64,000 nt of DNA from Clostridiales bacterium (GTDB lineage Bacteria > Bacillota > Clostridia > Lachnospirales > Lachnospiraceae), in the NCBI GenBank assembly GCA_012519195.1, contig JAAYQP010000151.1, forward strand, positions 1 through 64,000, given 5' to 3'. How positions within the stretch are numbered: position 1 is the first letter of the stretch; each line of letters starts with the position of its first letter. The position numbers and the translations under genes were made by a program. The notes under the pieces were generated by a model, which saw nothing but the letters and a program-made list of their open reading frames with translations, ran no database searches and was not told where the DNA came from. Below are positions 39,996-49,371 of this stretch, piece by piece.

Positions 39996-40451
39996 TTATT
40001 TATCTTTTTTAAACTTACTGCCAAGTTTTTTAAAGAAACCTTGCTTTTCCTTCTTTGTTTCTAAATTGCTTCTTAAGCCCCTTACATTCATGATGTAAAT
40101 ACCACTTACGACCGCTTTTACTTCTTTTTTAACAGGTATAATATCAAATACCTTAGCATCACAGATCAAGGACATAACCTTTGGTCCGATTTTAGCTTTA
40201 ACGATGGGGACTTTTGAACCTCTCATATACTTCGGAGTCTGTTCCAATACAATTTTTGGAAGGTTGGCATCCTTCAACTTCATTTTCTTTTTATCGATAA
40301 CTAATAAGGAAACAGTTTGTGCAGCAGCTTTCATCTGAGCTTCTGATTCTTCCTGCTTCTTTTGAAGTTTTTTTCCTACAAAATATAATGCAACAAAGAC
40401 TGCAACTACGATAACGGCTATAATGATTAAAGCTATTGTCAAATTATTCAT
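39996..40451 (-). CDS. Single-TM hypothetical protein
   Basis: 151 aa, N-terminal TM, basic C-terminus. Confidence 0.6.
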   Translation of the reverse strand: MNNLTIALIIIAVIVVAVFVALYFVGKKLQKKQEESEAQMKAAAQTVSLLVIDKKKMKLKDANLPKIVLEQTPKYMRGSKVPIVKAKIGPKVMSLICDAKVFDIIPVKKEVKAVVSGIYIMNVRGLRSNLETKKEKQGFFKKLGSKFKKDK

Positions 40452-40576
40452 GAATTATGTACCTCCCAAATTGTACGTTTTAATCATGTCCCAGTTAAGG
40501 GCAACGTTAATTGTAACATTTTTTTATTAAAAAATAAATAGTAAATTAAAAAATATAGGGAATTCCGTTCGACATT

Positions 40577-41305
40577 TTATATTAAGGAAGCATTCTTCTC
40601 TAAGGTTTTGCGGATAATTTCTTGAATATGGGTATTTATAGATCTTAATTGATCCCTGTCTAGATCCTTGGGATAGACTGGTTTCCCGTATTCTATGACA
40701 ACATGTGCTTTTCGTATCCAAGGTTGATGGTTCTCAAAGATTTCATCCGTATTCGATATGGAGACTGGAATAATTGCGCAACCTGTCTTTTCTGCAACTT
40801 TAAAGCTACCTGCCTTAAATGGTAGCATTTCTTTACCCTGATTACGGGTACCCTCTGGGGATATAAATACGGAATATCCCTCCTTAACCTGTTCAATTGC
40901 CTTTAAAATGACCTTCATTCCCTGGCGTACGTCATCCCGATCAAGAAATAAACATTGCAAAAAGCCCATCCATGTTCTTAAGAAGGGTACCTTTTTAATC
41001 TCCTTCTTAGCCATAAAACCAGTTAAAGTAGGGACGGTTACATAGGAAACAAGAACATCAAAATAACTTCTATGATTTGCTATATATAAAACCGCCTCGT
41101 CTTTTGGAACATTCTCTATTCCAATGGCTGTGATTTTAACACCACTCAAAAAAAGTATTATTCGAAAAGCAGCAACCACAATTTTCTGGGAGCTAGCTAC
41201 CATTGCACGACGGTTAAATTTGCCGATTAGGTATTCTACTAAAAATAAAGGAATACTCAGGATAAAAAATAAGATTAAAAATAGGATTACTAAAATTAAA
41301 CGCAT
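40577..41305 (-). CDS. plsC: 1-acyl-sn-glycerol-3-phosphate acyltransferase
   Basis: NHRSYFDVLV (HX4D) and FISPEGTRNQG motif. Confidence 0.92.
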   Translation of the reverse strand: MRLILVILFLILFFILSIPLFLVEYLIGKFNRRAMVASSQKIVVAAFRIILFLSGVKITAIGIENVPKDEAVLYIANHRSYFDVLVSYVTVPTLTGFMAKKEIKKVPFLRTWMGFLQCLFLDRDDVRQGMKVILKAIEQVKEGYSVFISPEGTRNQGKEMLPFKAGSFKVAEKTGCAIIPVSISNTDEIFENHQPWIRKAHVVIEYGKPVYPKDLDRDQLRSINTHIQEIIRKTLEKNASLI

Positions 41306-41524
41306 AGGAACCTCCGTTTTCTTTCGCAGGCAGATCCGCTTGCTTGAATCAAGAAGAGATTTTTTTCTTTATTATATTATTATAAGATCATGAACAAAAA
41401 ATGCGTTCATAATCAATTCGCTTCGCTCGGATATTGTAAGCAAGCTTGCTTATCCTCACTAGGCTATATTATATCATAATAATTGAAAAAAATCTCTCGT
41501 AATATTTGAATTAATAAATTTTGT

Positions 41525-42952
41525 TTATTCTGGAGTTGATGATGGCTCTTGGGGAAGAGGATTTTGAAGATTACCCTTTATATTGGCATCTTCTAAGCCT
41601 TTCTCGGGGGCTAGATCATCCTCAGGGATATCCTCTATTTCATCTGAATTTTCCACAGTATCCTCTTCGGAATCCCCTGAATTCTCAAGGTCAGGATTTT
41701 CGCTATTCTCATCCGAAGGATCTTCCTCCTTCTCTATATCATCCTTATTGTCATTTTTGTCAGGTTTCTCTGAAGTGTTATCCTTACCATTTTCTCCTTT
41801 ATCCTTGTTAGGCTTATCCTTATTACCCTGATTGTCTGGCTTATCGGAAGTATCCGACTTTCCGCCCTTGTCCTTATCTTTATCCTTACCTTTATCTTTG
41901 TCTTTATCCTTGATTTTATCCTTGTCTTTATCATCCTCGGTAAGTTCATCATCCTCTAAATCGATAGGATTACCATTTTCATCAAGCGGAACCTCACCAT
42001 TTAATAATGCTTCTTCATCCAGTAAAGCTTTATCATCCTCATCAGGTGTTTTTGTAATGATTGGAGGACGATAATTAATAAGCTCTGCATACTTGGCCTC
42101 AAAATCAAAGCCCTCACTTGGTGTATAGTTATAATACTCATCTAAAGTTAAATTATTATCATAAAGATAGGTAGCGAGGTCTTTCCCAACATAGCGGATA
42201 TGCCAGGGTTCGTAAGCATAACCGGTTACATGGAGTTTTTCCTTGGGATATCTTATAATATAGCCAAATTTATGGGCATTATTGGCAACCCAGGTACCTT
42301 CTTTGGTATTGGCAAAGCTGTCAATTAACCGATAACCAAGGGATTTAATTGAGATATCAATTGCTAGTCCAGTTTGATGTTCACTAGTACCTGGAACAGC
42401 AGAATATAAAAGGGTATGTGTTTTCCCCTTTTTAACAATATTATTGAGGAATATCTTTTTTTGACGTTCGTAGGACCGGAAAGCGGAGACGCCATAGAGG
42501 GTATAACCATCCTGGGCAGCTGCGTTGAATAAATCCTCTAGAGCTTTTGCAGCTTCCGGGTGCATTAACATACGTTCATCATAATATTTTAGGTTAAATA
42601 ATACATTGGGTACGACCATATCCTTTGGTTTATAATCCCTAGGTAAGTTGTACTCTTTGTTAATAAACACGGTTATACTATTAGGATCGGTATCTATTTC
42701 CGTTGCAGGGATAAAGACGGTTGAAACTTCTTCCTGATCTTTTTCTTTATGTCCCAATTCCTCTAGCTCACCATTCTTTTCAGGTGGCGTATATGTATAA
42801 TCAATTGAACCTGGAGTAACGATAGATGATGTCTCAATTTCGGAGGCATTCAGATGCGTCTTGTTACCAGGGGGAGAAATAAAACTGACAACCATTATGC
42901 CAATTAATGAGAAGGATAGTACGGCGGTCAGAATTATTAAAACTTTTCTCAT
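41525..42952 (-). CDS. M15-family D-Ala-D-Ala carboxypeptidase (VanY-like) with long charged low-complexity C-terminus
   Basis: SAFRSYERQKKIF.. PGTSEHQTGLAIDI.. HVTGYAYEPWHIRYVG; C-term DKDKDKIKDKDKDKGKDKDKDKGGK.. Confidence 0.88.
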   Translation of the reverse strand: MRKVLIILTAVLSFSLIGIMVVSFISPPGNKTHLNASEIETSSIVTPGSIDYTYTPPEKNGELEELGHKEKDQEEVSTVFIPATEIDTDPNSITVFINKEYNLPRDYKPKDMVVPNVLFNLKYYDERMLMHPEAAKALEDLFNAAAQDGYTLYGVSAFRSYERQKKIFLNNIVKKGKTHTLLYSAVPGTSEHQTGLAIDISIKSLGYRLIDSFANTKEGTWVANNAHKFGYIIRYPKEKLHVTGYAYEPWHIRYVGKDLATYLYDNNLTLDEYYNYTPSEGFDFEAKYAELINYRPPIITKTPDEDDKALLDEEALLNGEVPLDENGNPIDLEDDELTEDDKDKDKIKDKDKDKGKDKDKDKGGKSDTSDKPDNQGNKDKPNKDKGENGKDNTSEKPDKNDNKDDIEKEEDPSDENSENPDLENSGDSEEDTVENSDEIEDIPEDDLAPEKGLEDANIKGNLQNPLPQEPSSTPE

Positions 42953-43169
42953 TTTAACTATTTGCCTCCTTTCCATTATGAACCAATATATTAAGTTGAA
43001 AACTAGGAAAAGCACTCTGTTGCAAATCCATGAAAATAGTGACAGTTATACAAGCAAACTTGAAACTGTCCTAATTTCATGGACGAATCTACTTATCATG
43101 AATATTATAATCCTTTTCAAGAGAAAAAACTAGTATCCTGTAGAAAAAATGTATGGTAAATATTAACCC

Positions 43170-44627
43170 TTACTTGTGGGTTTTAGAGGCATAGCTATTT
43201 AAAAGGTTGGTTTTTAATTGATAAAGCTTTTGGGATAGGTCTACATATACATTATGGGGATTTACTAGTCGTCTCGCTTCATCCCATAGGGTCTCCTGCT
43301 CTTTTTTACAGTAATCCCTGATTTCCATAACGGAAGGGGACTGGTATACACATTTACCGTTTTTAAAAATTGGTACAAGAAGTTCTCTTAATGTATAGCT
43401 ACCTGCTTCTAGGTAGGTCTTTTTCCATGTGGCTAAAGGATCGAAGAGTAAAAGTGGTTCATTTTCCGTAAACTCTTCCTCTTCCAAGGTGATTAGATCG
43501 GCCTTGACCTTTCCACTATCTTTTTCATAAACACGATAGATCTTTTTGTTGCCTGGATTGGTAACCTTCCAAGGGTTGTCAGATAACTTGATCTTAGGAA
43601 GGAATTCGCCATCCTTTAAAATAGCTGACAATTTATATACCCCACCAAAGGACGGATTGTCCTCTGAAGTGATTAGTCTGGTACCAACACCCCAAGAATC
43701 AATCTTAGCACCCTGGGCCACCATGCTATCTATTAAGTATTCATCAAGATCACTGGAAGCTGTAATTGTGGCATTTGGGAAACCAGCAGCATCCAACATC
43801 TTTCTAGCTTTTTTTGAAAGATATGCAAGATCCCCACTATCTAGGCGGATACCATACTTTTCAGGCATTTTACCTTTCTCTTTAAGTTCCCGAAATACTT
43901 TAATCGCATTCGGAACTCCGGAACGGAGAGTATCGTAGGTATCAACCAAAAGAGTTGTATTTTTCGGATAAAGCTCAGCATAATGGCGGAAAGCTGTAAG
44001 CTCATCTTCAAAGCTCATAATCCAGCTGTGTGCATGGGTACCTAAAGCTGGAACATCAAACATCTTCGCTGTTAATAGATTACTGGTTCCAATACAACCA
44101 CCAATGACAGCGGCTCTTGCTCCTAAGGTACCGGCGTCTGGTCCTTGCGCTCGCCTAAGGCCAAATTCCATAACTGGTCCACCCTTTGCCGCATAAACTA
44201 CACGGGAAGCCTTTGTAGCAATAAGGCTTTGGTGGTTAAGAATATTTAATAAAGCGGTTTCAATAAATTGTGCTTCCATAATGGGAGCGATAACCTTTAC
44301 GATCGGCTCCATTGGGAAGATTACGGTTCCTTCTGGAATCGCATAGATATCCCCGCTAAATCGGAACTCACGAAGATAGTCTAAAAAATTTTCATCAAAT
44401 ATCTCTAGACTTCTAAGATATTCAATATCATCTGCCGTAAAATGCAAATTTTTTATATATTCTATAACCTGCTCTAATCCGGCACAAATCGCATAGCCAC
44501 CCTTACAGGGATTATCACGATAGAACACATCAAAGATAACAGTGCTATTATTATCGTTGTTAAAATATCCTTGCATCATGGTTAATTCATAAAAATCGGT
44601 TAATAAGGTTAAATTTCGTGTACTCAT
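43170..44627 (-). CDS. pncB: Nicotinate phosphoribosyltransferase
   Basis: LLTDFYELTMMQGYF.. EFGLRRAQGPDAGTLGARAAVIGGCIGTSN. Confidence 0.95.
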   Translation of the reverse strand: MSTRNLTLLTDFYELTMMQGYFNNDNNSTVIFDVFYRDNPCKGGYAICAGLEQVIEYIKNLHFTADDIEYLRSLEIFDENFLDYLREFRFSGDIYAIPEGTVIFPMEPIVKVIAPIMEAQFIETALLNILNHQSLIATKASRVVYAAKGGPVMEFGLRRAQGPDAGTLGARAAVIGGCIGTSNLLTAKMFDVPALGTHAHSWIMSFEDELTAFRHYAELYPKNTTLLVDTYDTLRSGVPNAIKVFRELKEKGKMPEKYGIRLDSGDLAYLSKKARKMLDAAGFPNATITASSDLDEYLIDSMVAQGAKIDSWGVGTRLITSEDNPSFGGVYKLSAILKDGEFLPKIKLSDNPWKVTNPGNKKIYRVYEKDSGKVKADLITLEEEEFTENEPLLLFDPLATWKKTYLEAGSYTLRELLVPIFKNGKCVYQSPSVMEIRDYCKKEQETLWDEARRLVNPHNVYVDLSQKLYQLKTNLLNSYASKTHK

Positions 44628-44950
44628 AGGAATCTCCTTGCCTTAAAAGTAAATTAATGTGGATCTTTTTATCTATATCTATTAATTCTAATAGAAATTC
44701 TAATATAATAGACTGACCTTGATAAATATTATACACTATATATCTTTTTTATATCGCGAATTCTTTTCCTATCGTTGATCGCCTCATTCAATCAAAAAGA
44801 TATACCAGATTGAAAAATAAGTCAAGCAATAAAACTATTGACATTTAACGGGTTTTATACTATTATAACTTGATATAAATAGGTTATAATTAATATAGAT
44901 TATAATCATATGATACAATAGTAATATCTAATAAAATAAGTGATAAAAAC

Positions 44951-45205
44951 GTTGACGGAGAGAGTAAGCATTTTGCAAAAATTTCAGCGAGCTGGTGATA
45001 GTGTAAGTCCAGTATGAGTAGCGAATGTCTGAAAATCACTCCCTAGTTGCAAGGCCCAAAGGTATAATTCGATTATACCTAGTAGGTTAAGCCGGTATCT
45101 ACCGTTATATAGATAATGTATGAATGCCTTTTAAGGCAGAGTATGTGAAACAGGTGGTTAAATGAAAGCGTAAGCTCTCATCCTTTTTCGGATGAGAGCT
45201 TTTTT
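44951..45205 (+). promoter_or_regulatory. T-box leader of ileS with terminator
   Basis: GTTGACGGAGAGAGTAAG.., GCGAGCTGGTGATAG, CTGAAAATCACTCCC (ATC = Ile triplet), T-box-like GAAACAGGTGGTTAAATG, terminator AAGCTCTCATCC..GGATGAGAGCTTTTTT. Confidence 0.85.
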
Positions 45206-45260
45206 ATTGAAATAGGAAATTGAGATAGGAAAGTACGCCCTATTCAATAAAAAATGCTCT
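45195..45260. repeat. Palindromic repeat copy 2 (AGAGCTTTTTTATTGAAATAGG..CCTATTCAATAAAAAATGCTCT)
   Basis: Same right half as the 5929-5979 element; contains a 13-bp partial tandem duplication (TTGAAATAGGAAA TTGAGATAGGAAA). Confidence 0.8.
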
Positions 45261-45349
45261 TATGTGAAGTAAGTTCACATTGGGATGATGCACTTGCACT
45301 GTAAAATTTTATTATACTCAAAAATAAAAATATATTGAGGAGGATTGTT

Positions 45350-48300
45350 ATGTACGATAAAGTATCTACGGATCTGAACTTTGTCGAGAGAGAGAAAGAG
45401 GTTCTGGAATTTTGGAAAGAACATCAAATCTTTGAAGCGAGCCGGGAAGAAAGAAAGAATGGCGAAACTTTTACCTTCTATGATGGACCGCCAACGGCCA
45501 ATGGAAAACCGCATATTGGTCACGTATTAACAAGAGTTATCAAAGATATTATTCCTAGATACCGGACAATGAAGGGCTATAACGTACTTCGTAAAGCTGG
45601 ATGGGATACCCATGGACTTCCGGTAGAGCTGGAAGTAGAAAAGAAACTGGGTCTTGACGGTAAGGAGCAAATTGAGGAATACGGTTTAGCACCATTTATC
45701 CAGGAATGTAAGGAAAGTGTATGGAAATATAAAGGTATGTGGGAGGATTTCTCCAATACCGTTGGATACTGGGTTGATATGGACGATCCCTATGTTACCT
45801 ATGAGAATAACTTTATCGAATCTGTTTGGTGGTCTTTAAAGCAAATCTGGGATAAGGATCTTCTATACAAGGGTTTTAAGATTGTTCCTTATTGTCCAAG
45901 ATGTGGAACACCACTTTCCAGTCATGAGGTTGCACAAGGATATAAGGATGTAAAAGAAAAATCTGCGATTGCTAAATTCCGTGTAAAAGGAACAGAGAAC
46001 GAATACATTCTTGCATGGACTACGACTCCCTGGACCCTACCGTCCAACGTGGCACTCTGCGTTAATCCAGAGGAAACCTATGTTAAAGTTAGAGTTCAAG
46101 TGGATGCCCGTGGTAATGTACTAAAGAAAGAGAGCGGATGCTCTTGTGATCATGACCATGGACATGAGCATAAGACAGAACAGATGGCTGTAGGAACGGA
46201 AGAATACATTCTTGCAGAAGCCCTTCTTAATGTGATAGAAGGGGATTATGAGCTGGTAGAGACCTATACTGGTAAAGATCTAGAATATACCGAATATGAA
46301 CCTTTATTTGATTATGCAGTTACCGATAAGAAAGCATATTTCGTTACTTGTGATAGCTATGTAACCTTAACCGATGGTACCGGTGTTGTTCATATTGCAC
46401 CTGCATTTGGTGAGGATGACTCAAGAATTGGTAGAGATTACGATCTTCCATTCGTTCAATTAATCGATTCTAAGGGTGAATTTAAACCGGAAGCAACGGA
46501 CTTTGCAGGAATGTTCTGTAAAGAGGCAGATGAACCAGTTATGAAAATGTTAGCTGAAAAAGGGTTGTTATTCAAGGTACTTAAATATGAGCATAGTTAC
46601 CCATTCTGCTGGCGTTGCGATACACCATTGATCTACTATGCACGAGATACCTGGTTTATTAAAATGACAGCAGTTCGCGACGACCTAATTCGTAACAATA
46701 ATACGATCAACTGGTTGCCAGAAAGTATTGGGCAAGGCCGCTTTGGTGACTGGATTAAAAATGTTCAGGACTGGGGTATTTCCCGTGACCGCTACTGGGG
46801 AACACCACTCCCAATTTGGGAATGTGAGGACGGCCACCGCCATTGTATCGGAAGTATCGAGGAACTAAAGTCCATGTCTGATAATTGTCCAGATGATATC
46901 GAGTTACATCGTCCATTTATTGATGATGTAACCATTAAATGTCCTGAGTGTGGTAAGGAAATGACCCGTGTAACACCAGTTATTGACTGCTGGTATGATT
47001 CCGGTTCCATGCCTTTTGCTCAATGGCACTATCCATTCGAGAATAAGGAAATGTTCGAAGAAAACTTCCCTGCTGATTTCATCAGTGAAGCGGTTGACCA
47101 AACGAGAGGATGGTTTTATTCTCTATTGGCGATTTCCACATTGATCTTCGATAAGTCTTCCTTTAAGAACTGTATTGTTCTAGGTCATGTACAGGATGAG
47201 AATGGTCAAAAGATGTCAAAGTCTAAGGGAAATGCAGTGGATCCTTTCGAGGCTTTGGAAAAACACGGTGCAGATGCAATCCGTTGGTATTTCTGTACGA
47301 ACTCGGCCCTCTGGTTGCCAAATCGTTTCCATGATAAGGCGGTTACGGAAGGACAGCGTAAATTCATGGGTACCCTCTGGAATACCTATGCCTTCTTCGT
47401 CCTATATGCTAATATTGATGGATTTGATGCTACCAAATATACATTGGAATATGATAAACTCCCGGTAATGGATAAATGGTTACTCTCCAAATTAAATACC
47501 TTAATTAAGTCCGTTGATAAGCACTTAGAAAATTATCAAATTACAGAAGGTGCTAAGTTGTTAGGCAATTTTGTCGATGAGCTAAGTAATTGGTATGTTA
47601 GAAGAAATCGGGAACGTTTCTGGGCAAAGGGTATGCCTCAGGATAAGATTAATGCTTATATGACCTTATATACCACCCTTGTAAATGTAGCTAAGGTAGC
47701 GGCTCCGTATATTCCATTTATGACGGAGGAAATCTATCAGAATCTCGTAGTAAATATTAATAAGAATGCTCCAAAGAGTATCCATCTTTGCTTATATCCT
47801 AGCTATGATGAGACTTATATTGATACTGAACTAGAGAAGAACATGGAGGAAGTTCTAGAGGTAGTGGTGCTGGGTCGTGCCTGCAGAAATACTGCCAATA
47901 TTAAGAACCGTCAACCGATTGGTAAGATGTATGTAAAAGCAGATGAGAATTTATCAGAATTCTTTATGGATATCATTGCTGATGAGCTAAACGTAAAGGA
48001 AGTTATATTTACCGATGATGTGAGAGATTTTACTTCCTACAGCTTTAAACCGCAATTAAAGACTCTTGGACCGAAATTTGGTAAGCAGATTGGTGCAATT
48101 CGTAAAATTTTATCAGAGTTAAACGGTAATGAAGCAATGGACGAAATTAACGCTACTGGTCAGCTAAAAATTAATTTAGATGGTGTAGAAACAGCCTTAG
48201 ATAAGGAAGATCTACTGATCGAAGCAGCTCAAGCGGAAGGGTTTGTATCCGACTCAAATCGTGGTATAACCGTAGTCCTTGATACTAATCTAACGGAGGA

Positions 48301-48559
48301 ACTGATTGAAGAAGGCTTCGTTAGGGAAATCATTAGTAAGATTCAAACCATGCGTAAGGACGCAGGTTTTGAGGTAATGGATCAGATTCTTGTAACCCAA
48401 AGCGGTAACGATAGAATTAAATCTATTATGGAACGCAACGCACAGGAGATTAAAAATGAGGTCTTAGCAAAAGAGTTACTCTTTGATACCACGCAAGGAT
48501 TTACTAAGGAATGGAGCTTGAATGGAGAAGAGGTAATCCTTGGTGTAGAGAAGTTGTAA
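45350..48559 (+). CDS. ileS: Isoleucyl-tRNA synthetase
   Basis: GPPTANGKPHIGHVLTR (HIGH), KMSKSKGN; 1069 aa. Confidence 0.97.
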   Translation: MYDKVSTDLNFVEREKEVLEFWKEHQIFEASREERKNGETFTFYDGPPTANGKPHIGHVLTRVIKDIIPRYRTMKGYNVLRKAGWDTHGLPVELEVEKKLGLDGKEQIEEYGLAPFIQECKESVWKYKGMWEDFSNTVGYWVDMDDPYVTYENNFIESVWWSLKQIWDKDLLYKGFKIVPYCPRCGTPLSSHEVAQGYKDVKEKSAIAKFRVKGTENEYILAWTTTPWTLPSNVALCVNPEETYVKVRVQVDARGNVLKKESGCSCDHDHGHEHKTEQMAVGTEEYILAEALLNVIEGDYELVETYTGKDLEYTEYEPLFDYAVTDKKAYFVTCDSYVTLTDGTGVVHIAPAFGEDDSRIGRDYDLPFVQLIDSKGEFKPEATDFAGMFCKEADEPVMKMLAEKGLLFKVLKYEHSYPFCWRCDTPLIYYARDTWFIKMTAVRDDLIRNNNTINWLPESIGQGRFGDWIKNVQDWGISRDRYWGTPLPIWECEDGHRHCIGSIEELKSMSDNCPDDIELHRPFIDDVTIKCPECGKEMTRVTPVIDCWYDSGSMPFAQWHYPFENKEMFEENFPADFISEAVDQTRGWFYSLLAISTLIFDKSSFKNCIVLGHVQDENGQKMSKSKGNAVDPFEALEKHGADAIRWYFCTNSALWLPNRFHDKAVTEGQRKFMGTLWNTYAFFVLYANIDGFDATKYTLEYDKLPVMDKWLLSKLNTLIKSVDKHLENYQITEGAKLLGNFVDELSNWYVRRNRERFWAKGMPQDKINAYMTLYTTLVNVAKVAAPYIPFMTEEIYQNLVVNINKNAPKSIHLCLYPSYDETYIDTELEKNMEEVLEVVVLGRACRNTANIKNRQPIGKMYVKADENLSEFFMDIIADELNVKEVIFTDDVRDFTSYSFKPQLKTLGPKFGKQIGAIRKILSELNGNEAMDEINATGQLKINLDGVETALDKEDLLIEAAQAEGFVSDSNRGITVVLDTNLTEELIEEGFVREIISKIQTMRKDAGFEVMDQILVTQSGNDRIKSIMERNAQEIKNEVLAKELLFDTTQGFTKEWSLNGEEVILGVEKL

Positions 48560-48586
48560 TCATAAGGGAATTAAGTTAATAAAGTA

Positions 48587-48678
48587 ATCGATGGGAGGAT
48601 CAAATAGATGATCCTCCCAGTCAGGGGTAGATGGCAATCGGACAAATCTAGGATTTGTTCCTTTGGCTATCTACCCTT
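48587..48678 (+). terminator. Tandem hairpins after ileS
   Basis: GGGAGGATC-aaatagat-GATCCTCCC then GGGTAGATGGC..GCTATCTACCC-TTTTCTTT. Confidence 0.7.
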
Positions 48679-48881
48679 TTCTTTACCCTTCTTAAGGTAA
48701 AACATCAATTACCTTTACAAGGATTATGGGATATAATATAATTATATTAATAATATTTCCAGTGTTTTTAAGTAATCCATAGGACTTGCGAAACTCTACC
48801 ATTAAATCAATTTTGCCGGTTTCGCAATGATCTAGCTACCTCTAGTTTTTTTCCGTAGGAATGAGAAAGGATGGGAGATTT

Positions 48882-49199
48882 ATGAAGTTAATATATGCAA
48901 TTGTTCGTAATAATGATAGTGCCCAAGTAACGGAAACATTGAATAAGAAAGGGTTTTATGTTACTAAGATGGCTTCCACCGGGGGCTTCTTAAGGGAAGG
49001 AAATACAACCTTATTAATTGGTACAGATGAGGATAAGGTGGATGAGGTAATAGAGATTGTGAAAAGGGAATGTGGCCCTAGGCAGCAATTATATTTAAAT
49101 AATATTACGCCCGGGGATTATGGGGCAATGAATTCCGTTGTAAACGTAGGAGGAGCAACTATTTTTGTAATGGATGTAGAGCGATTTGAAAAGATTTGA
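48882..49199 (+). CDS. darA: Cyclic-di-AMP receptor (DarA/PstA, DUF970 family)
   Basis: MKLIYAIVRNNDSAQVTETLNKKGFYVTKMASTGGFLREGNTTLLIGTDEDKVDEVI. Confidence 0.92.
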   Translation: MKLIYAIVRNNDSAQVTETLNKKGFYVTKMASTGGFLREGNTTLLIGTDEDKVDEVIEIVKRECGPRQQLYLNNITPGDYGAMNSVVNVGGATIFVMDVERFEKI

Positions 49200-49371
49200 T
49201 AAACAATCCGTTCCTTTTCTCCGATCAAATTATCATTTCGTGAAATCTTTATGAAATACAGGATTCTACTTTTCTTTTGATCGAAAATATGATATAAAGG
49301 GATAAGCGGTTTAAAATTGATTGAATTGGGTTTGGTAATTTCTGATTCAAAAAGAGGAAAGGAATAGCAGA

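Noticed and set aside
41583-42074. Plus-strand Ser/Leu-rich ORFs (41583-41831, 41832-42074)
   Set aside because: Antisense shadows of the Asp/Lys/Glu-rich tail of the M15 peptidase; composition is an artefact of the repeat tract.
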